From Granulosicoccus sp964390335 (lineage in GTDB: Bacteria > Pseudomonadota > Gammaproteobacteria > Granulosicoccales > Granulosicoccaceae), in the NCBI GenBank assembly GCA_964390335.1, contig CAYMHU010000001.1, positions 62,001 to 126,000 on the forward strand: a stretch of DNA of 64,000 bases, read 5' to 3'. Made by a program: the position numbers and the translations under genes. This document shows positions 34,441-43,863 of this stretch, piece after piece. Positions within the stretch are counted from its first letter, which is position 1; each line of letters begins with the position of its first letter. A model generated the notes under the pieces. That model was given only the letters and a program-made list of their open reading frames with translations, ran no database searches and was not told where the DNA came from.

Positions 34441-35076
34441 TTATTGAAAGCGGAACAAGTACACGCTCACATCACCAAATCTGCGTTCTTTGTGCACCGT
34501 CAACGATGTGGGCAGCTGTTCCAGTAACTGTTTTTGATTAGTCGGTAGCTCCAAATAGACTAAGGCATCGGGCTGAAGATGAGACGCCACCAAAATCTCG
34601 AGCGTTTCAAGATGTAGGTGCTGACTAAAAGGCGGATCGATAAACACAATATCGAAGCGTGCATCGGAGGACTTTAAATAGTCTGCAGCCCGCATATTCA
34701 GCACGCTGACCGATTCGTCAGCCTGCAGACTGATCAAGCTGTCTTTTAAAGCCGCCGCAACGGCTACCGATGCCTCCACCATCACGACGTTTTTCGCACC
34801 GCGAGACGCAGCTTCGAGCCCCAAGGCACCGCTACCAGCAAATAAATCCAGGCAATCACGCCCCGGAATCTGCATTTGCAGCCAATTGAATACCGTTTCA
34901 CGAACGCGATCACCTGTGGGCCTGAGCCCTTCTGCGTCAATCACTGGGAGCTTACGCCCGCGCCAATCACCGGCAATGATACGCACTTGACCAACTGGCT
35001 GCGGTTTTTTCGTACCAGAGCGCTGCCCACCTCGGCGATTAGCACCAGATAAGCCACGTTTTGAGTCGTTTGCCAT
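34441..35076 (-). CDS. rsmD: 16S rRNA (guanine966-N2) methyltransferase
   Basis: A 211-residue RsmD with an Arg/Gly-rich N-terminal tail, the RIIAGDWRGRKLPV start, RPTGDRVRETVFNWLQ, the SAM motif DLFAGSGALGLEAASRGA, and the catalytic IVFIDPPF. It methylates G966 of 16S rRNA in 30S subunits. The ATG at 35076 is chosen; the longer frame overlaps the divergent ftsY. The rsmD-ftsY divergence is conserved across Gammaproteobacteria. Confidence 0.94.
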   Translation of the reverse strand: MANDSKRGLSGANRRGGQRSGTKKPQPVGQVRIIAGDWRGRKLPVIDAEGLRPTGDRVRETVFNWLQMQIPGRDCLDLFAGSGALGLEAASRGAKNVVMVEASVAVAAALKDSLISLQADESVSVLNMRAADYLKSSDARFDIVFIDPPFSQHLHLETLEILVASHLQPDALVYLELPTNQKQLLEQLPTSLTVHKERRFGDVSVYLFRFQ

Positions 35077-35131
35077 AAGCAGTGATACGATACGGTGTCT
35101 ATTGTTTACCCGCGTATTGTAATAACACCTG

Positions 35132-36169
35132 ATGGGCATTTTCAGTTTTTTAAAAAAACAACGTTCAGAACCAGCTGATTCCGCTGACAGCAAACAAGCT
35201 AACCAGTCGAATCAAGCACCTGCCAAGCTAGATAAAAAACTCAGCCGTACCCGTTCAACCTTTACGCAAAACTTATTAGGGTTTTTGAGCGGTAAAAAGC
35301 CGGTTGATGATGAGCTGCTGGAGGAACTCGAAAGCCAATTAATCATGGCCGATGTGGGTGTGGACGCCACACAGCGTGTTATCGACAAACTGCAGGAGCA
35401 AGCGCGCAAAAACAAGCTGGCTGATTCAGATGCCGTGCGCGATGCACTACGCACCGAGCTCATCAATATTTTGCAACCCGTTGAACACCCGCTTGAGATT
35501 CCAGACACCATATCCCCGTTCGTCATCTTGGTTGTTGGTGTTAACGGTGCGGGAAAAACCACGACCATTGGCAAACTGGCAAAACAATTACAAGACGGCG
35601 GCAAAAGCGTCATGCTGGCAGCCGGAGACACCTTCCGCGCAGCAGCTATCGAGCAGCTACAAACTTGGGGTGAGCGCAACGAGGTGCCGGTTGTTGCGCA
35701 AGAAATCGGTTCCGATTCCGCATCCGTTATATTCGATGCACTGCAGGCTGCCAAAGCCCGCGGCATAGATGTGCTGATTGCTGATACAGCCGGGCGCTTG
35801 CACACGCAATCGGGGTTAATGGATGAGCTACGTAAAGTAAAGCGCGTGATGAGCAAACTTGATGACACCGCACCACACGAAACCCTCATTGTATTAGACG
35901 GTGGTACCGGACAAAACGCACTTAATCAGGCCCAGCAGTTTCACGAAGCTATGGATCTTGATGGCCTGGTGGTCACAAAACTCGATGGCACTGCTAAAGG
36001 TGGCGTTGTGTTTGCGATCGCCGAAAAAATGGGTTTACCCATTCGCTTTATTGGCGTGGGTGAAAAAGTGGCCGACCTTGAAGTGTTTCAAGCAGGCCGG
36101 TTTGTTGATGCACTTATCGACACCGATACAAACGGCGACAATGCAAGCTCCACAGAGGCGGAACGTTGA
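35132..36169 (+). CDS. ftsY: Signal recognition particle receptor FtsY
   Basis: A 345-residue SRP GTPase. It has a short charged N-terminal region (about 1-50) in place of the long acidic A domain of E. coli FtsY, then the helical N domain and the G domain with GVNGAGKTTTIGKLA, GDTFRAAAIEQL, DTAGRLHT, TKLDGTAKGG and GVGEKVADLEVF. It docks ribosome-SRP complexes at the membrane. The TGA stop overlaps the TTG start of ftsE by 4 nt. Confidence 0.96.
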   Translation: MGIFSFLKKQRSEPADSADSKQANQSNQAPAKLDKKLSRTRSTFTQNLLGFLSGKKPVDDELLEELESQLIMADVGVDATQRVIDKLQEQARKNKLADSDAVRDALRTELINILQPVEHPLEIPDTISPFVILVVGVNGAGKTTTIGKLAKQLQDGGKSVMLAAGDTFRAAAIEQLQTWGERNEVPVVAQEIGSDSASVIFDALQAAKARGIDVLIADTAGRLHTQSGLMDELRKVKRVMSKLDDTAPHETLIVLDGGTGQNALNQAQQFHEAMDLDGLVVTKLDGTAKGGVVFAIAEKMGLPIRFIGVGEKVADLEVFQAGRFVDALIDTDTNGDNASSTEAER

Positions 36170-36918
36170 TTCAGTTCGATAATGTCTCTCTGGAGTACAG
36201 CGCAGGACGGTTTGCGCTGCGCGACGTTAGCTTTCGTATTCCAGCTGGTGCGTTTTGTTTTTTAACCGGTCATTCCGGCGCCGGTAAAAGCTCACTGCTT
36301 AAACTGATTGCCCGACTCGAAAAACCAACAGACGGGCATATTTTTATTGGCGAGAAAGATCTAACCGATTTAAAAAAACGGCAGGAACCGGGTTTACGCC
36401 AACAAATGGGCTTGGTATTTCAGGACAACCAACTGTTGTACGACCGCTCGGTGTTTGACAACGTGGCATTGCCATTAATTATTGGCGGATACAAATACAG
36501 GGACATCGTGCAGCGCGTATCGGCTGCATTGGACCGCGTTGCATTGGCGCACAAAGCACACGACGATCCCATTACCCTATCGGGCGGCGAGCAACAACGC
36601 GTTGGCATCGCACGCGCAGTGGTCGCAAAACCTAAACTGCTGCTGGCAGATGAACCTACTGGCAACCTTGATGCAGAAATAAGCGCTGATATTATGCGGC
36701 TGCTAATGCAGTTCAGCGCATCGGGTGTCACTGTACTGGTTGCTACACACGACAACGCGCTATTAGAAACATTCGATTTTCCAAGACTGCACTTAAAGCA
36801 AGGTCGGTTGGTCAATATTTACCCCGGAGCCAACCAAAACGACATCAGCGGATCATCTCGCGTATCCAAAGTTGCGCGATCTGTTGCGCGACCATCAGGG
36901 CAATCTCATGAGCATTGA
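36166..36918 (+). CDS. ftsE: Cell-division ABC ATPase FtsE with C-terminal tail
   Basis: A 250-residue FtsE with Walker A GHSGAGKSS, Q-loop FQDNQLL, signature LSGGEQQRVGIARA and Walker B LLLADEPTGNLD. With FtsX it activates septal peptidoglycan amidases. The family is usually about 220 residues; here a tail of roughly 28 residues follows, polar and Ser/Arg-rich, partly encoded over the ftsX start. The start is TTG at 36166, overlapping the ftsY stop, with the domain (IQFDNVSLEY) beginning immediately. Confidence 0.94.
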   Translation: MIQFDNVSLEYSAGRFALRDVSFRIPAGAFCFLTGHSGAGKSSLLKLIARLEKPTDGHIFIGEKDLTDLKKRQEPGLRQQMGLVFQDNQLLYDRSVFDNVALPLIIGGYKYRDIVQRVSAALDRVALAHKAHDDPITLSGGEQQRVGIARAVVAKPKLLLADEPTGNLDAEISADIMRLLMQFSASGVTVLVATHDNALLETFDFPRLHLKQGRLVNIYPGANQNDISGSSRVSKVARSVARPSGQSHEH

Positions 36919-37903
36919 ATCAAGAGGCACAGCAGCTCGCGCTAAACCCATCAATGTGATTGCAAGTTCAGGCAAGCCATGGATGTACTCCAAACGCGGT
37001 TATGCGCTTGCGCAAAGTTTCAAACAATTAAAACAACGCAAACTGGCAAGCCTTGTTACGCTGATGGTCTTTGGTATCACCATGGCACTGCCCGCGATTA
37101 TTTGGTTTACTGCAGACACCCTAACCGACATCAGTAACAAAAGCGTTAGCGAAGAAAGTATCACCGCCTATCTAACGCTCGACACTAGCGATCTTGATGG
37201 CGCTACGCTTGCGCAAAGTTTTAAGCAACGCGTTAACGTGCAGAACACGCGCTATGTGTCGCGTGATGAAGCGCTGGCAACATTCAATGAACAAGCCAAC
37301 ATCAGCGATGCACTTGCCGTGCTTGGTGAGAACCCGTTACCCGGTGCCATCATTGTGTACCCGGACAGCAATGCACTGAACGATTCAGCCATAGATCAGC
37401 TGGCTAGTACCCTTCGCGCACACCCCAATGTTGAGCGCGTCCAGTTCGATTTGTTGTGGGTTAAACGCTTGCAGTCGGTGCTGCAATTGGCGCGCACAAT
37501 TGGTTGGTTACTGGCAGGGTTTCTAACTCTTACCGCACTGCTGGTCATTGGCAATACTATCCGCTTAGAATTGTTGCGGCGCCAAGCGGAAACCGATGTA
37601 TCGCGACTGCTGGGCGCTAACCGAACGTTTTTGAATCGGCCCTTGCTGTATACCGGCGCATTGTTGGGTCTGCTGGGTGGGCTGCTTGCCTGCGTTATCG
37701 CCTATCTGGCACTGCATTGGATACAAGGCCCCACTGTCGAGCTGTCGCAACTCTACAGCAGTGCATTCAAGCTCATAATGCCAACTGCGTCACAATTTCT
37801 GACTGTTGTGCTAGTTGCCACATTTCTGGGCATATTAGGGGCTTCAGCTACCCTATTCCAAACTTCACGACAATTGTTACCAGTTCGTAGGACTGGTATC
37901 TAA
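36908..37903 (+). CDS. ftsX: Cell-division ABC permease FtsX
   Basis: A 331-residue FtsX: a polar cytoplasmic N-terminus, a first helix (LASLVTLMVFGITMALPAIIWF), a large periplasmic domain with VSRDEALATFNEQANISDALAVLGENPLPGAIIV, and three C-terminal helices with the GANRTFLNRPLLYTGALLGLLGG coupling region. It couples FtsE ATP hydrolysis to periplasmic EnvC/amidase activation. The ATG at 36908 overlaps the end of ftsE by 11 nt. Confidence 0.94.
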   Translation: MSIESRGTAARAKPINVIASSGKPWMYSKRGYALAQSFKQLKQRKLASLVTLMVFGITMALPAIIWFTADTLTDISNKSVSEESITAYLTLDTSDLDGATLAQSFKQRVNVQNTRYVSRDEALATFNEQANISDALAVLGENPLPGAIIVYPDSNALNDSAIDQLASTLRAHPNVERVQFDLLWVKRLQSVLQLARTIGWLLAGFLTLTALLVIGNTIRLELLRRQAETDVSRLLGANRTFLNRPLLYTGALLGLLGGLLACVIAYLALHWIQGPTVELSQLYSSAFKLIMPTASQFLTVVLVATFLGILGASATLFQTSRQLLPVRRTGI

Positions 37904-37997
37904 AAATTATAACTATTTGTTTTTATTAAAAAAATAAGCGTTTCTCCCAATGAAGTTCAACATAACAAGTTCAATTTGGATGGAACTTGGCCGACAT

Positions 37998-38024
37998 TTA
38001 GCACTCTATGGTTGTGAGTGCTAA
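37998..38024 (+). promoter_or_regulatory. CIRCE element (HrcA operator) upstream of rpoH
   Basis: TTAGCACTC-N9-GAGTGCTAA, a perfect match to the CIRCE consensus with both 9-bp arms intact and the standard 9-bp spacer (TATGGTTGT). It ends 34 nt before the rpoH ATG at 38059. HrcA bound here would repress rpoH in unstressed cells. Confidence 0.9.
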
Positions 38025-38058
38025 AATGAACGAATATGAAACGTCCGGGAGATACATT

Positions 38059-38925
38059 ATGAGCAACGCCCTTACATTAAAACAGGATGCGATGACTTTA
38101 CCGGTAGTGGCCGACGACCTGAATGGCTACTTGGCCAAGTTGTCCAACATCACACTATTAACACCTGAAGAAGAGCAGGCTCATGCCCGCAACTTGCGTG
38201 ACAACGATGATATTGATGCGGCGCGTGCGCTGGTCATGTCACAGCTGCGTTTTGTAGTCCACATTGCCCGTACTTATAAAGGTTATGGCTTGCCATTGGC
38301 CGATCTGGTGCAAGAAGGCAACATCGGATTAATGAAGGCCGTTAAACGTTTCGACCCTGATAAAGGTGTTCGACTCATTTCGTTTGCGGTGCATTGGATT
38401 CGTGCTGAAATTCATGAGTACGTTATCCGCAACTGGCGCATTGTCAAAGTGGCCACAACCAAATCACAGCGTAAATTGTTTTTTAAGCTGCGTAGCGCGA
38501 AGAAGCAGCTGAATTGGTTTAGCCAGGCAGAAGTCGAAGCCGTAGCCAAAGACTTAGGTGTTGAGCCTTCAGTCGTAATGGAAATGGAATCGCGCATGCA
38601 CGGCAACGATAACGCGTTTGATGCACCCGCTGGCAGTAACGAAGAACGTGCATTGTCGCCGGCGGAATACCTGCATCAAGATGCAATGGACCCATCGACG
38701 TTAGCTGAGCGTGACGATACTGATCAGCGCGCATTGCAGGGTCTAGCACAGAGCATGGAAACACTCGACGATCGAAGCCGAATCATTCTAGAAAGACGTT
38801 GGTTGGCAGATGAGAAATCGACGCTGCACGAATTGGCCGATGAGTTTGGTGTATCCGCTGAGCGTATCCGTCAAATTGAAAAAGCGGCTATGAAGAAACT
38901 TAAAACCCATATGCTGGCTGCATAA
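38059..38925 (+). CDS. rpoH: RNA polymerase sigma-32 factor RpoH
   Basis: A 288-residue sigma-70 family protein of the RpoH group. Region 2 has DLVQEGNIGLMKAVKRFDPDKGVRLISFAVHWIRAEIHEYVIRNWRIVKVATTKSQRKLFFKLR, including the RpoH box (QRKLFFKLR) that contacts core polymerase. Region 4 has the C-terminal LHELADEFGVSAERIRQIEKAAMKKLK. It directs heat-shock transcription. The ATG at 38059 has GGGAG about 8 nt upstream; the ATG-like start at 38008 lies inside the CIRCE element and is unlikely. A terminator follows 46 nt downstream. Confidence 0.96.
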   Translation: MSNALTLKQDAMTLPVVADDLNGYLAKLSNITLLTPEEEQAHARNLRDNDDIDAARALVMSQLRFVVHIARTYKGYGLPLADLVQEGNIGLMKAVKRFDPDKGVRLISFAVHWIRAEIHEYVIRNWRIVKVATTKSQRKLFFKLRSAKKQLNWFSQAEVEAVAKDLGVEPSVVMEMESRMHGNDNAFDAPAGSNEERALSPAEYLHQDAMDPSTLAERDDTDQRALQGLAQSMETLDDRSRIILERRWLADEKSTLHELADEFGVSAERIRQIEKAAMKKLKTHMLAA

Positions 38926-38971
38926 CAACCTTAAGTTTCAAGCGTCAGCTCGACGTTATATGAACGCTTAG

Positions 38972-38993
38972 AACCGCCTTCGGGCGGTTTTTT
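38972..38993 (+). terminator. Rho-independent terminator after rpoH
   Basis: AACCGCC-TTCG-GGCGGTT, a 7-bp GC-rich stem with a stable UUCG tetraloop, followed by TTTT within a six-T run. It ends the rpoH transcript. Confidence 0.92.
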
Positions 38994-39153
38994 GCGTTTA
39001 GGCCCTCGTTGTTCACACACAATGATCGGTCGATGTATATTGTTGTGTCATTTAAGGCCAAACCGCTTGATACAGGCAATATTCCACTCTTGCTTGTTAC
39101 CCATTCTGGTATTGTTCAGTTGTCTAAGCCCGTCAAGCCACGAGGATCAACGT

Positions 39154-41481
39154 ATGTTGCGGTCTAAAACCCTATGGATAGCGTTACCACTTGTACTAAT
39201 ACCGACCACCGCGTTTGCCACACCGCCCACTAAGCCAGGCACGCCATTTGGCCGAACCACGGCTGATAGTGTTAGTTTCAGTTGGACTGCATCCTCTGAC
39301 AACGTGGGTGTAGCCGGGTACAACGTTTACGCAAACAATAATTATCTTGCCACCGTGAGTGATGCAAGCTTTACCGGAACGCTTGATGCTGGCCAAGTGT
39401 ACCGTTTTTACGTTATTGCATTTGATACACCAGCAGACAACGAGGCACGGCAATTTTCGCAGCGCTCAGACACACTCACGCTACAAACCCAGATCATAAC
39501 TGATAACCCTATTCCGACTGCTCCGGAGATGGTTCTTGCCATTAGACTCAATGATACGTCGGCATCCATTCGCTGGTCCGCGTCTGCAGATGATGAGGCC
39601 GTTGCAGGGTATAACGTTTATCGCAACAACAACTACCTCACCACGGTAAGCCAAACTGAATTCACAGACAACGCAATCAATGCCAGTGACACCTATCGTT
39701 ATTACATAGTTGCGTTTGATGCACCCCGAAATTTCTCAGTTAAATCTGCCGAGGTTGAACTTGAATCTGCGCCTATCGTTGAAGGTCCGGACACAACCGC
39801 ACCCGAAACAACCCGGGGTTTGGTCGCCACGGCTGTCACACCCGAAACCGTCACGTTGAATTGGGAAACACCCGTCGATAATGTTGGTGTTGATGGTTAC
39901 AACGTTTATCGCGATGGCAGTTATATCGATACTGTATTCGCTGCCAGCTATGCAGATGCAAACTACCCGGAAAACGACACGGCAAGCTACCAGATTGTTG
40001 CGTTTGATGCGGCCCGAAACTTCAGCGGCTTATCCGATGCGCTAACAGTGGATCTTCCGGCACCAACCGGCACCCCGCCGACGCTACGCGACCCATTGGC
40101 AGAGCCAATCCCGTCGCCGGATTTTAACGACCCCTTTGGCTCTTTATTTGAAATTGATACCGAGGAACCCACTGCTGGTGGCCCACCCACTCAGCCCAAG
40201 TTTTTACGGGCAGAGCTTATATCCAACGATTGGGCTGAAATGAATTGGGCGCCATCGAACGATGATGTGGAAGTTGTGGAGTACCGAATTTACCGCAGCG
40301 ATGGCGTTACCTATACGGTGAACAACACGACCACCAGCGACAACGGCGGTACACAAAATGAACTCGATCGGTTCTGGCGCAGTACGCTGTTCATTGACTG
40401 TAACTACACCCGCTTTTCTGACCAAATATATATTTGCGACACCAATGGACCAGAGCCCGGTGATGTGTTTACTTACCAAGTATCAGCGGTAGATAACGAA
40501 GGACAAGAGTCCGTGTTATCGGAAGCTCTGGAAGTTGTTTATCATCTGCAAGAGAATGCACCAATACCTTATTACAACGATTTTTATAAAGAAAATGATG
40601 ATCGGTTTGTGCAAGAGCACGACTTGAGTCGCGTCAGGTACTTTATTGAAGACTTCGTACCAGTCTTTGAGGATAATTTTGAAGGCACTGAAATTAACTC
40701 TCAGTATTGGAACACGGGACTCACTTGGGGAGACACCCGCATTATCAATGGCGAACAACAGTATTTTGTTAATTCGCAATTACAACCCGATTTTGGCTAC
40801 AACCCTTTCACCTTTACGGGTGAATCACTGATTATCGAGGCTATACCCACTCGCGAGGAATTACGCCAAAAACTACCTCCCATTTGCAACGAGCCCGATC
40901 CGCTGGGCTTTGAACGATGTGAGTTTTTATCTGGTGCATTATCAAGTCACGACAAATTTGGTCTGACCTACGGTTACGTTGAAAGCCGCATGAAGGTCAG
41001 TGGGGCTTACGGTGCGTTATCCAGCTTTTATTTGTACAACCGCTACCCTGGACTCGGGCGGCAACTGCATGCGCCGGAAATCGATATTGTGGAGTATCTG
41101 GGCGAGAACCCGTTTGGCGATGAAGACGCATTTCAAACGTATCACTATGCCAATGTGAACGACGGTACGACGAATTCAGCGCCTACCATGAACCACGTTA
41201 ATCCGGAAGGCACACTGTACGCGGAAGATTTTCATACTTTTGGTGTGTTGTGGGAACCACAATTGGTAATTTGGTATATCGATGGCATTGAAGTAAAACG
41301 CATGACTGGACCACAAGTTGCGCGGCAGCAAATGAATATTGTGACGTATCTGGTGGCCGGAAGCTCTTGGGCGCCAACCCCCATCCTCGGCGAATCATTC
41401 CCGATGCAATACGAAATTGATTACATCAAGGCTTACCAGCGTCCACCGTTCAACACAAACGGTTTGTACCCAGACAAGTGA
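39154..41481 (+). CDS. Secreted fibronectin-III/GH16 glycoside hydrolase
   Basis: A 775-residue exported enzyme. A signal peptide (LWIALPLVLIPTTAFA, cleavage near residue 23) is followed by three FN3 domains of about 90 residues (each with YNVY and YxIVAFD-like strands), a fourth diverged FN3-like region (about 345-470), and a C-terminal GH16 domain from about residue 510. The GH16 active site is PEIDIVEYLG with E642, D644 and E647 (ExDxxE). GH16 enzymes cut beta-1,3 or beta-1,4 glucans and galactans by a retaining mechanism. The substrate cannot be told from sequence; laminarin or an algal galactan is likely in a marine organism. ATG 39154 has GAGGA 7 nt upstream. Confidence 0.87.
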   Translation: MLRSKTLWIALPLVLIPTTAFATPPTKPGTPFGRTTADSVSFSWTASSDNVGVAGYNVYANNNYLATVSDASFTGTLDAGQVYRFYVIAFDTPADNEARQFSQRSDTLTLQTQIITDNPIPTAPEMVLAIRLNDTSASIRWSASADDEAVAGYNVYRNNNYLTTVSQTEFTDNAINASDTYRYYIVAFDAPRNFSVKSAEVELESAPIVEGPDTTAPETTRGLVATAVTPETVTLNWETPVDNVGVDGYNVYRDGSYIDTVFAASYADANYPENDTASYQIVAFDAARNFSGLSDALTVDLPAPTGTPPTLRDPLAEPIPSPDFNDPFGSLFEIDTEEPTAGGPPTQPKFLRAELISNDWAEMNWAPSNDDVEVVEYRIYRSDGVTYTVNNTTTSDNGGTQNELDRFWRSTLFIDCNYTRFSDQIYICDTNGPEPGDVFTYQVSAVDNEGQESVLSEALEVVYHLQENAPIPYYNDFYKENDDRFVQEHDLSRVRYFIEDFVPVFEDNFEGTEINSQYWNTGLTWGDTRIINGEQQYFVNSQLQPDFGYNPFTFTGESLIIEAIPTREELRQKLPPICNEPDPLGFERCEFLSGALSSHDKFGLTYGYVESRMKVSGAYGALSSFYLYNRYPGLGRQLHAPEIDIVEYLGENPFGDEDAFQTYHYANVNDGTTNSAPTMNHVNPEGTLYAEDFHTFGVLWEPQLVIWYIDGIEVKRMTGPQVARQQMNIVTYLVAGSSWAPTPILGESFPMQYEIDYIKAYQRPPFNTNGLYPDK

Positions 41482-41619
41482 ATTTGAGCGCGTCTAACTA
41501 CGGTGCAGGCTTTTTGTGCGAAAAAACGGCATTATAAGTATAAAATCACGTAATACGTAAAACTGATGGCTTGAGTATTGCTGACTGGAGTGGGTCGAAA
41601 CACGTGCTAAACAAGACTC

Positions 41620-42852
41620 ATGTACAGCAACATATTGATCCGTCTCGTTGGATTGAGCGCTTTGCTCGGAACGTTCGCAGCTCCTGCGCTGGCAGTAACA
41701 CCTGGCGTTAATTGGAAAGACAGTTACTCCGTCAACGGGCAATGTTATTGCGATACAACCTACGACCATGATGCAGGCACATTGGTGGTTGACACGCCAC
41801 AAGGCCAAAAAACAACGTTCGAAATTTGCGAAACCATCGGTCCAGGACCCGGCGCTGAAGGGAACCCAATCTATAACGACTTGCAGTGCGGCAATGGTCC
41901 GGGCAACGGTGCCTTGGATGAAGACGTATGTCCGGGGCGAGTTGATATGGGCAAAGAAGGTTGCAATGTAATTGGTCCCACATGGAATTTAGAGTTATAT
42001 TTCCCCGCACCTGAAACACCAGCAGAGGGCGGTACAACTAACAACCCGCCAGTCGAGCAACCTGACCCTGCAGCCTTAAGCCGAACACCTCCCGCTGACA
42101 GTGTGCTGTACTCTTTCAACAGTTTTAGTAGCAAAGACAGTCGCTGGGTTTTGATTGATGCTAATTCAGTTGCTAATGCCAATGGCACAGACCCAGACGA
42201 TGCTCATCTGGATTCAACCTATAACAATGCCTACTTAGAACTGTTGCAAGATACCAAGGCCAGCCACACCGATGTAGCGAACAATGAAAACGTGTGGCCA
42301 GCGCCAGGCGATGGGCCACAAATTCATTACACGATTAACTTCGATCAGGCCGGCGTATACGAAGTGTATTTCCGCAGTTATTCAAATAATCAGTTTGACG
42401 ATGGTATTCACATCGGATTCGACGGTATCTGGCCGGCTTCAGGCACAGACGTTGTTGGCTGCGGTATTCGAGGACACTGGGTATGGAACCACTGCGAAGA
42501 AACCGCGCCTCCCACACTGACTATTCCTACCAGCGGCGTACACACCATTCAATTTGCAGCACGTGAAGATGGCTTTGAGCTTGATCATTTTGCATTGCGG
42601 TTACGCGACCCTATTTCAGAGCCCAGCACCGAACCCAGCAACGAATCGGGCGATCGGGAGAATGCGTCGAGTTCAGAAAACGGGAATGAGACAAACGCTG
42701 AAACCGGAACTGACAATGCAGAGCAAGCAGAACCACAATTGGGTAAAGCCATTACGGTTGGTGGTAGCGTCGGTTTCGTTAGTCAGGCGGCAACGACACT
42801 AGCATTGCTAATAATGGGTTTTGGTCTGTTAATGCTGCGCCGTAAAGCCTAA
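41620..42852 (+). CDS. Exported carbohydrate-binding-like surface protein with C-terminal anchor
   Basis: A 410-residue protein with a signal peptide (RLVGLSALLGTFAAPALA, cleavage near residue 25). A Cys-rich N-terminal part (about 26-125) contains the pairs QCYCDT, EICETI, LQCGN and DVCPG. A beta-sandwich region (about 160-330) resembles carbohydrate-binding modules, with QIHYTINFDQAGVYEVYFRSYSNN and GFELDHFALRLRD. An acidic Ser/Asn/Glu linker (about 335-378) and a tail with VGGSVGFVSQ, a hydrophobic helix and LRRKA follow. The GG motif plus helix plus Arg end looks like a GlyGly-CTERM-type sorting signal. It follows the GH16 gene and could take part in the same polysaccharide use. Confidence 0.7.
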   Translation: MYSNILIRLVGLSALLGTFAAPALAVTPGVNWKDSYSVNGQCYCDTTYDHDAGTLVVDTPQGQKTTFEICETIGPGPGAEGNPIYNDLQCGNGPGNGALDEDVCPGRVDMGKEGCNVIGPTWNLELYFPAPETPAEGGTTNNPPVEQPDPAALSRTPPADSVLYSFNSFSSKDSRWVLIDANSVANANGTDPDDAHLDSTYNNAYLELLQDTKASHTDVANNENVWPAPGDGPQIHYTINFDQAGVYEVYFRSYSNNQFDDGIHIGFDGIWPASGTDVVGCGIRGHWVWNHCEETAPPTLTIPTSGVHTIQFAAREDGFELDHFALRLRDPISEPSTEPSNESGDRENASSSENGNETNAETGTDNAEQAEPQLGKAITVGGSVGFVSQAATTLALLIMGFGLLMLRRKA

Positions 42853-43769
42853 TTAAACAGTCGTGCGGCTAGTGGCAGGTAATGATCGATTAACATGACT
42901 GCGAACAAAGCCATCAAATAGTTAATAGAGAACACGAACGTTTTGATGGGCTGTTTTTCGTTTTTCTCGTTGAACATTTTTATTACGTGGTACAAAAACA
43001 TTACGCCCAGTACTAATGCTGCCACTAAATACAAAAGCCCGCTCATGCGTATCAGGTAAGGCAGTACCGTCACAATAATAAGCAGTATGGTGTACAGCAG
43101 AATTTGCACTCGCGTGAACGCAATACCATGAGTCACCGGTAGCATGGGTATATCCACTTTGGCGTAGTCATCTCGCCTATGAATAGCCAGCGCCCAAAAA
43201 TGCGGTGGTGTCCAGATAAACACGATAAGAAACAGCAACAACGCACCGGCAGTGACTTCCCCGGTAACGGCTGCCCATCCAAGTACGGGTGGCATGGCGC
43301 CCGCTGCACCCCCGATAACAATGTTCTGAGGCGTGGCCCGTTTCAAATACACCGTGTAAACCACGGCATAGCCTATTAGCGATAAAAAAGTTAATACGGC
43401 GGTGAGTGGATTAACCAACACCACCAGCATGATCATGGCGATGACACCGATAACAATGGCAAAGGTTAAGCACTGCGCGGTGCTCAATGCACCTTGGGGA
43501 ATAGGTCGGTTTTTTGTGCGCCCCATGATCGCATCACTGCGCTGATCAATCACATGATTAATGGCCGCGGCCGATGCCGACGCCAGCCCTATTCCGAGCA
43601 AACCAAACACGGTTTCTTGCAGCGGCAACCAACCCGGTACTGCCAAAGCCATACCGACAAGCGCCGTGAACACCAACAGCAGCACGACTTTTGGCTTGGT
43701 GATTTCCAGATAGTCTCGCCAATGCGCGACTATGGAGGAAATGGGATTATTGAGACTGGCAGATTTCAT
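42849..43769 (-). CDS. ctaB: Protoheme IX farnesyltransferase (heme O synthase)
   Basis: A 306-residue UbiA-family membrane enzyme. Prenyltransferase motifs are visible: the first Asp-rich region as NHVIDQRSDAIMGRTKNRPIPQG and the second as IHRRDDYAKVDIPMLPVTHG, with GGAAGAMPPVLGWAAVTGEV between. It attaches the farnesyl group to heme b to make heme O, needed for heme A of the cytochrome oxidase encoded upstream. It overlaps the convergent surface-protein gene by 4 nt. The usual upstream neighbour ctaA is absent. Confidence 0.94.
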   Translation of the reverse strand: MKSASLNNPISSIVAHWRDYLEITKPKVVLLLVFTALVGMALAVPGWLPLQETVFGLLGIGLASASAAAINHVIDQRSDAIMGRTKNRPIPQGALSTAQCLTFAIVIGVIAMIMLVVLVNPLTAVLTFLSLIGYAVVYTVYLKRATPQNIVIGGAAGAMPPVLGWAAVTGEVTAGALLLFLIVFIWTPPHFWALAIHRRDDYAKVDIPMLPVTHGIAFTRVQILLYTILLIIVTVLPYLIRMSGLLYLVAALVLGVMFLYHVIKMFNEKNEKQPIKTFVFSINYLMALFAVMLIDHYLPLAARLFN

Positions 43770-43863
43770 GTTTGCCTGAGCAGACGCCCACGTAAAGATT
43801 GCTATAGCCTACCCGAAACCACGTTTTTTTTCTATTGCCAACTGAGTATGCCTGGAGAATACA

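Noticed and set aside
35212..35889. A 225-codon open frame antisense to ftsY
   Set aside because: Its Ser/Cys/Ala-rich sequence has no family resemblance and is a codon-bias mirror of the well-supported ftsY frame.
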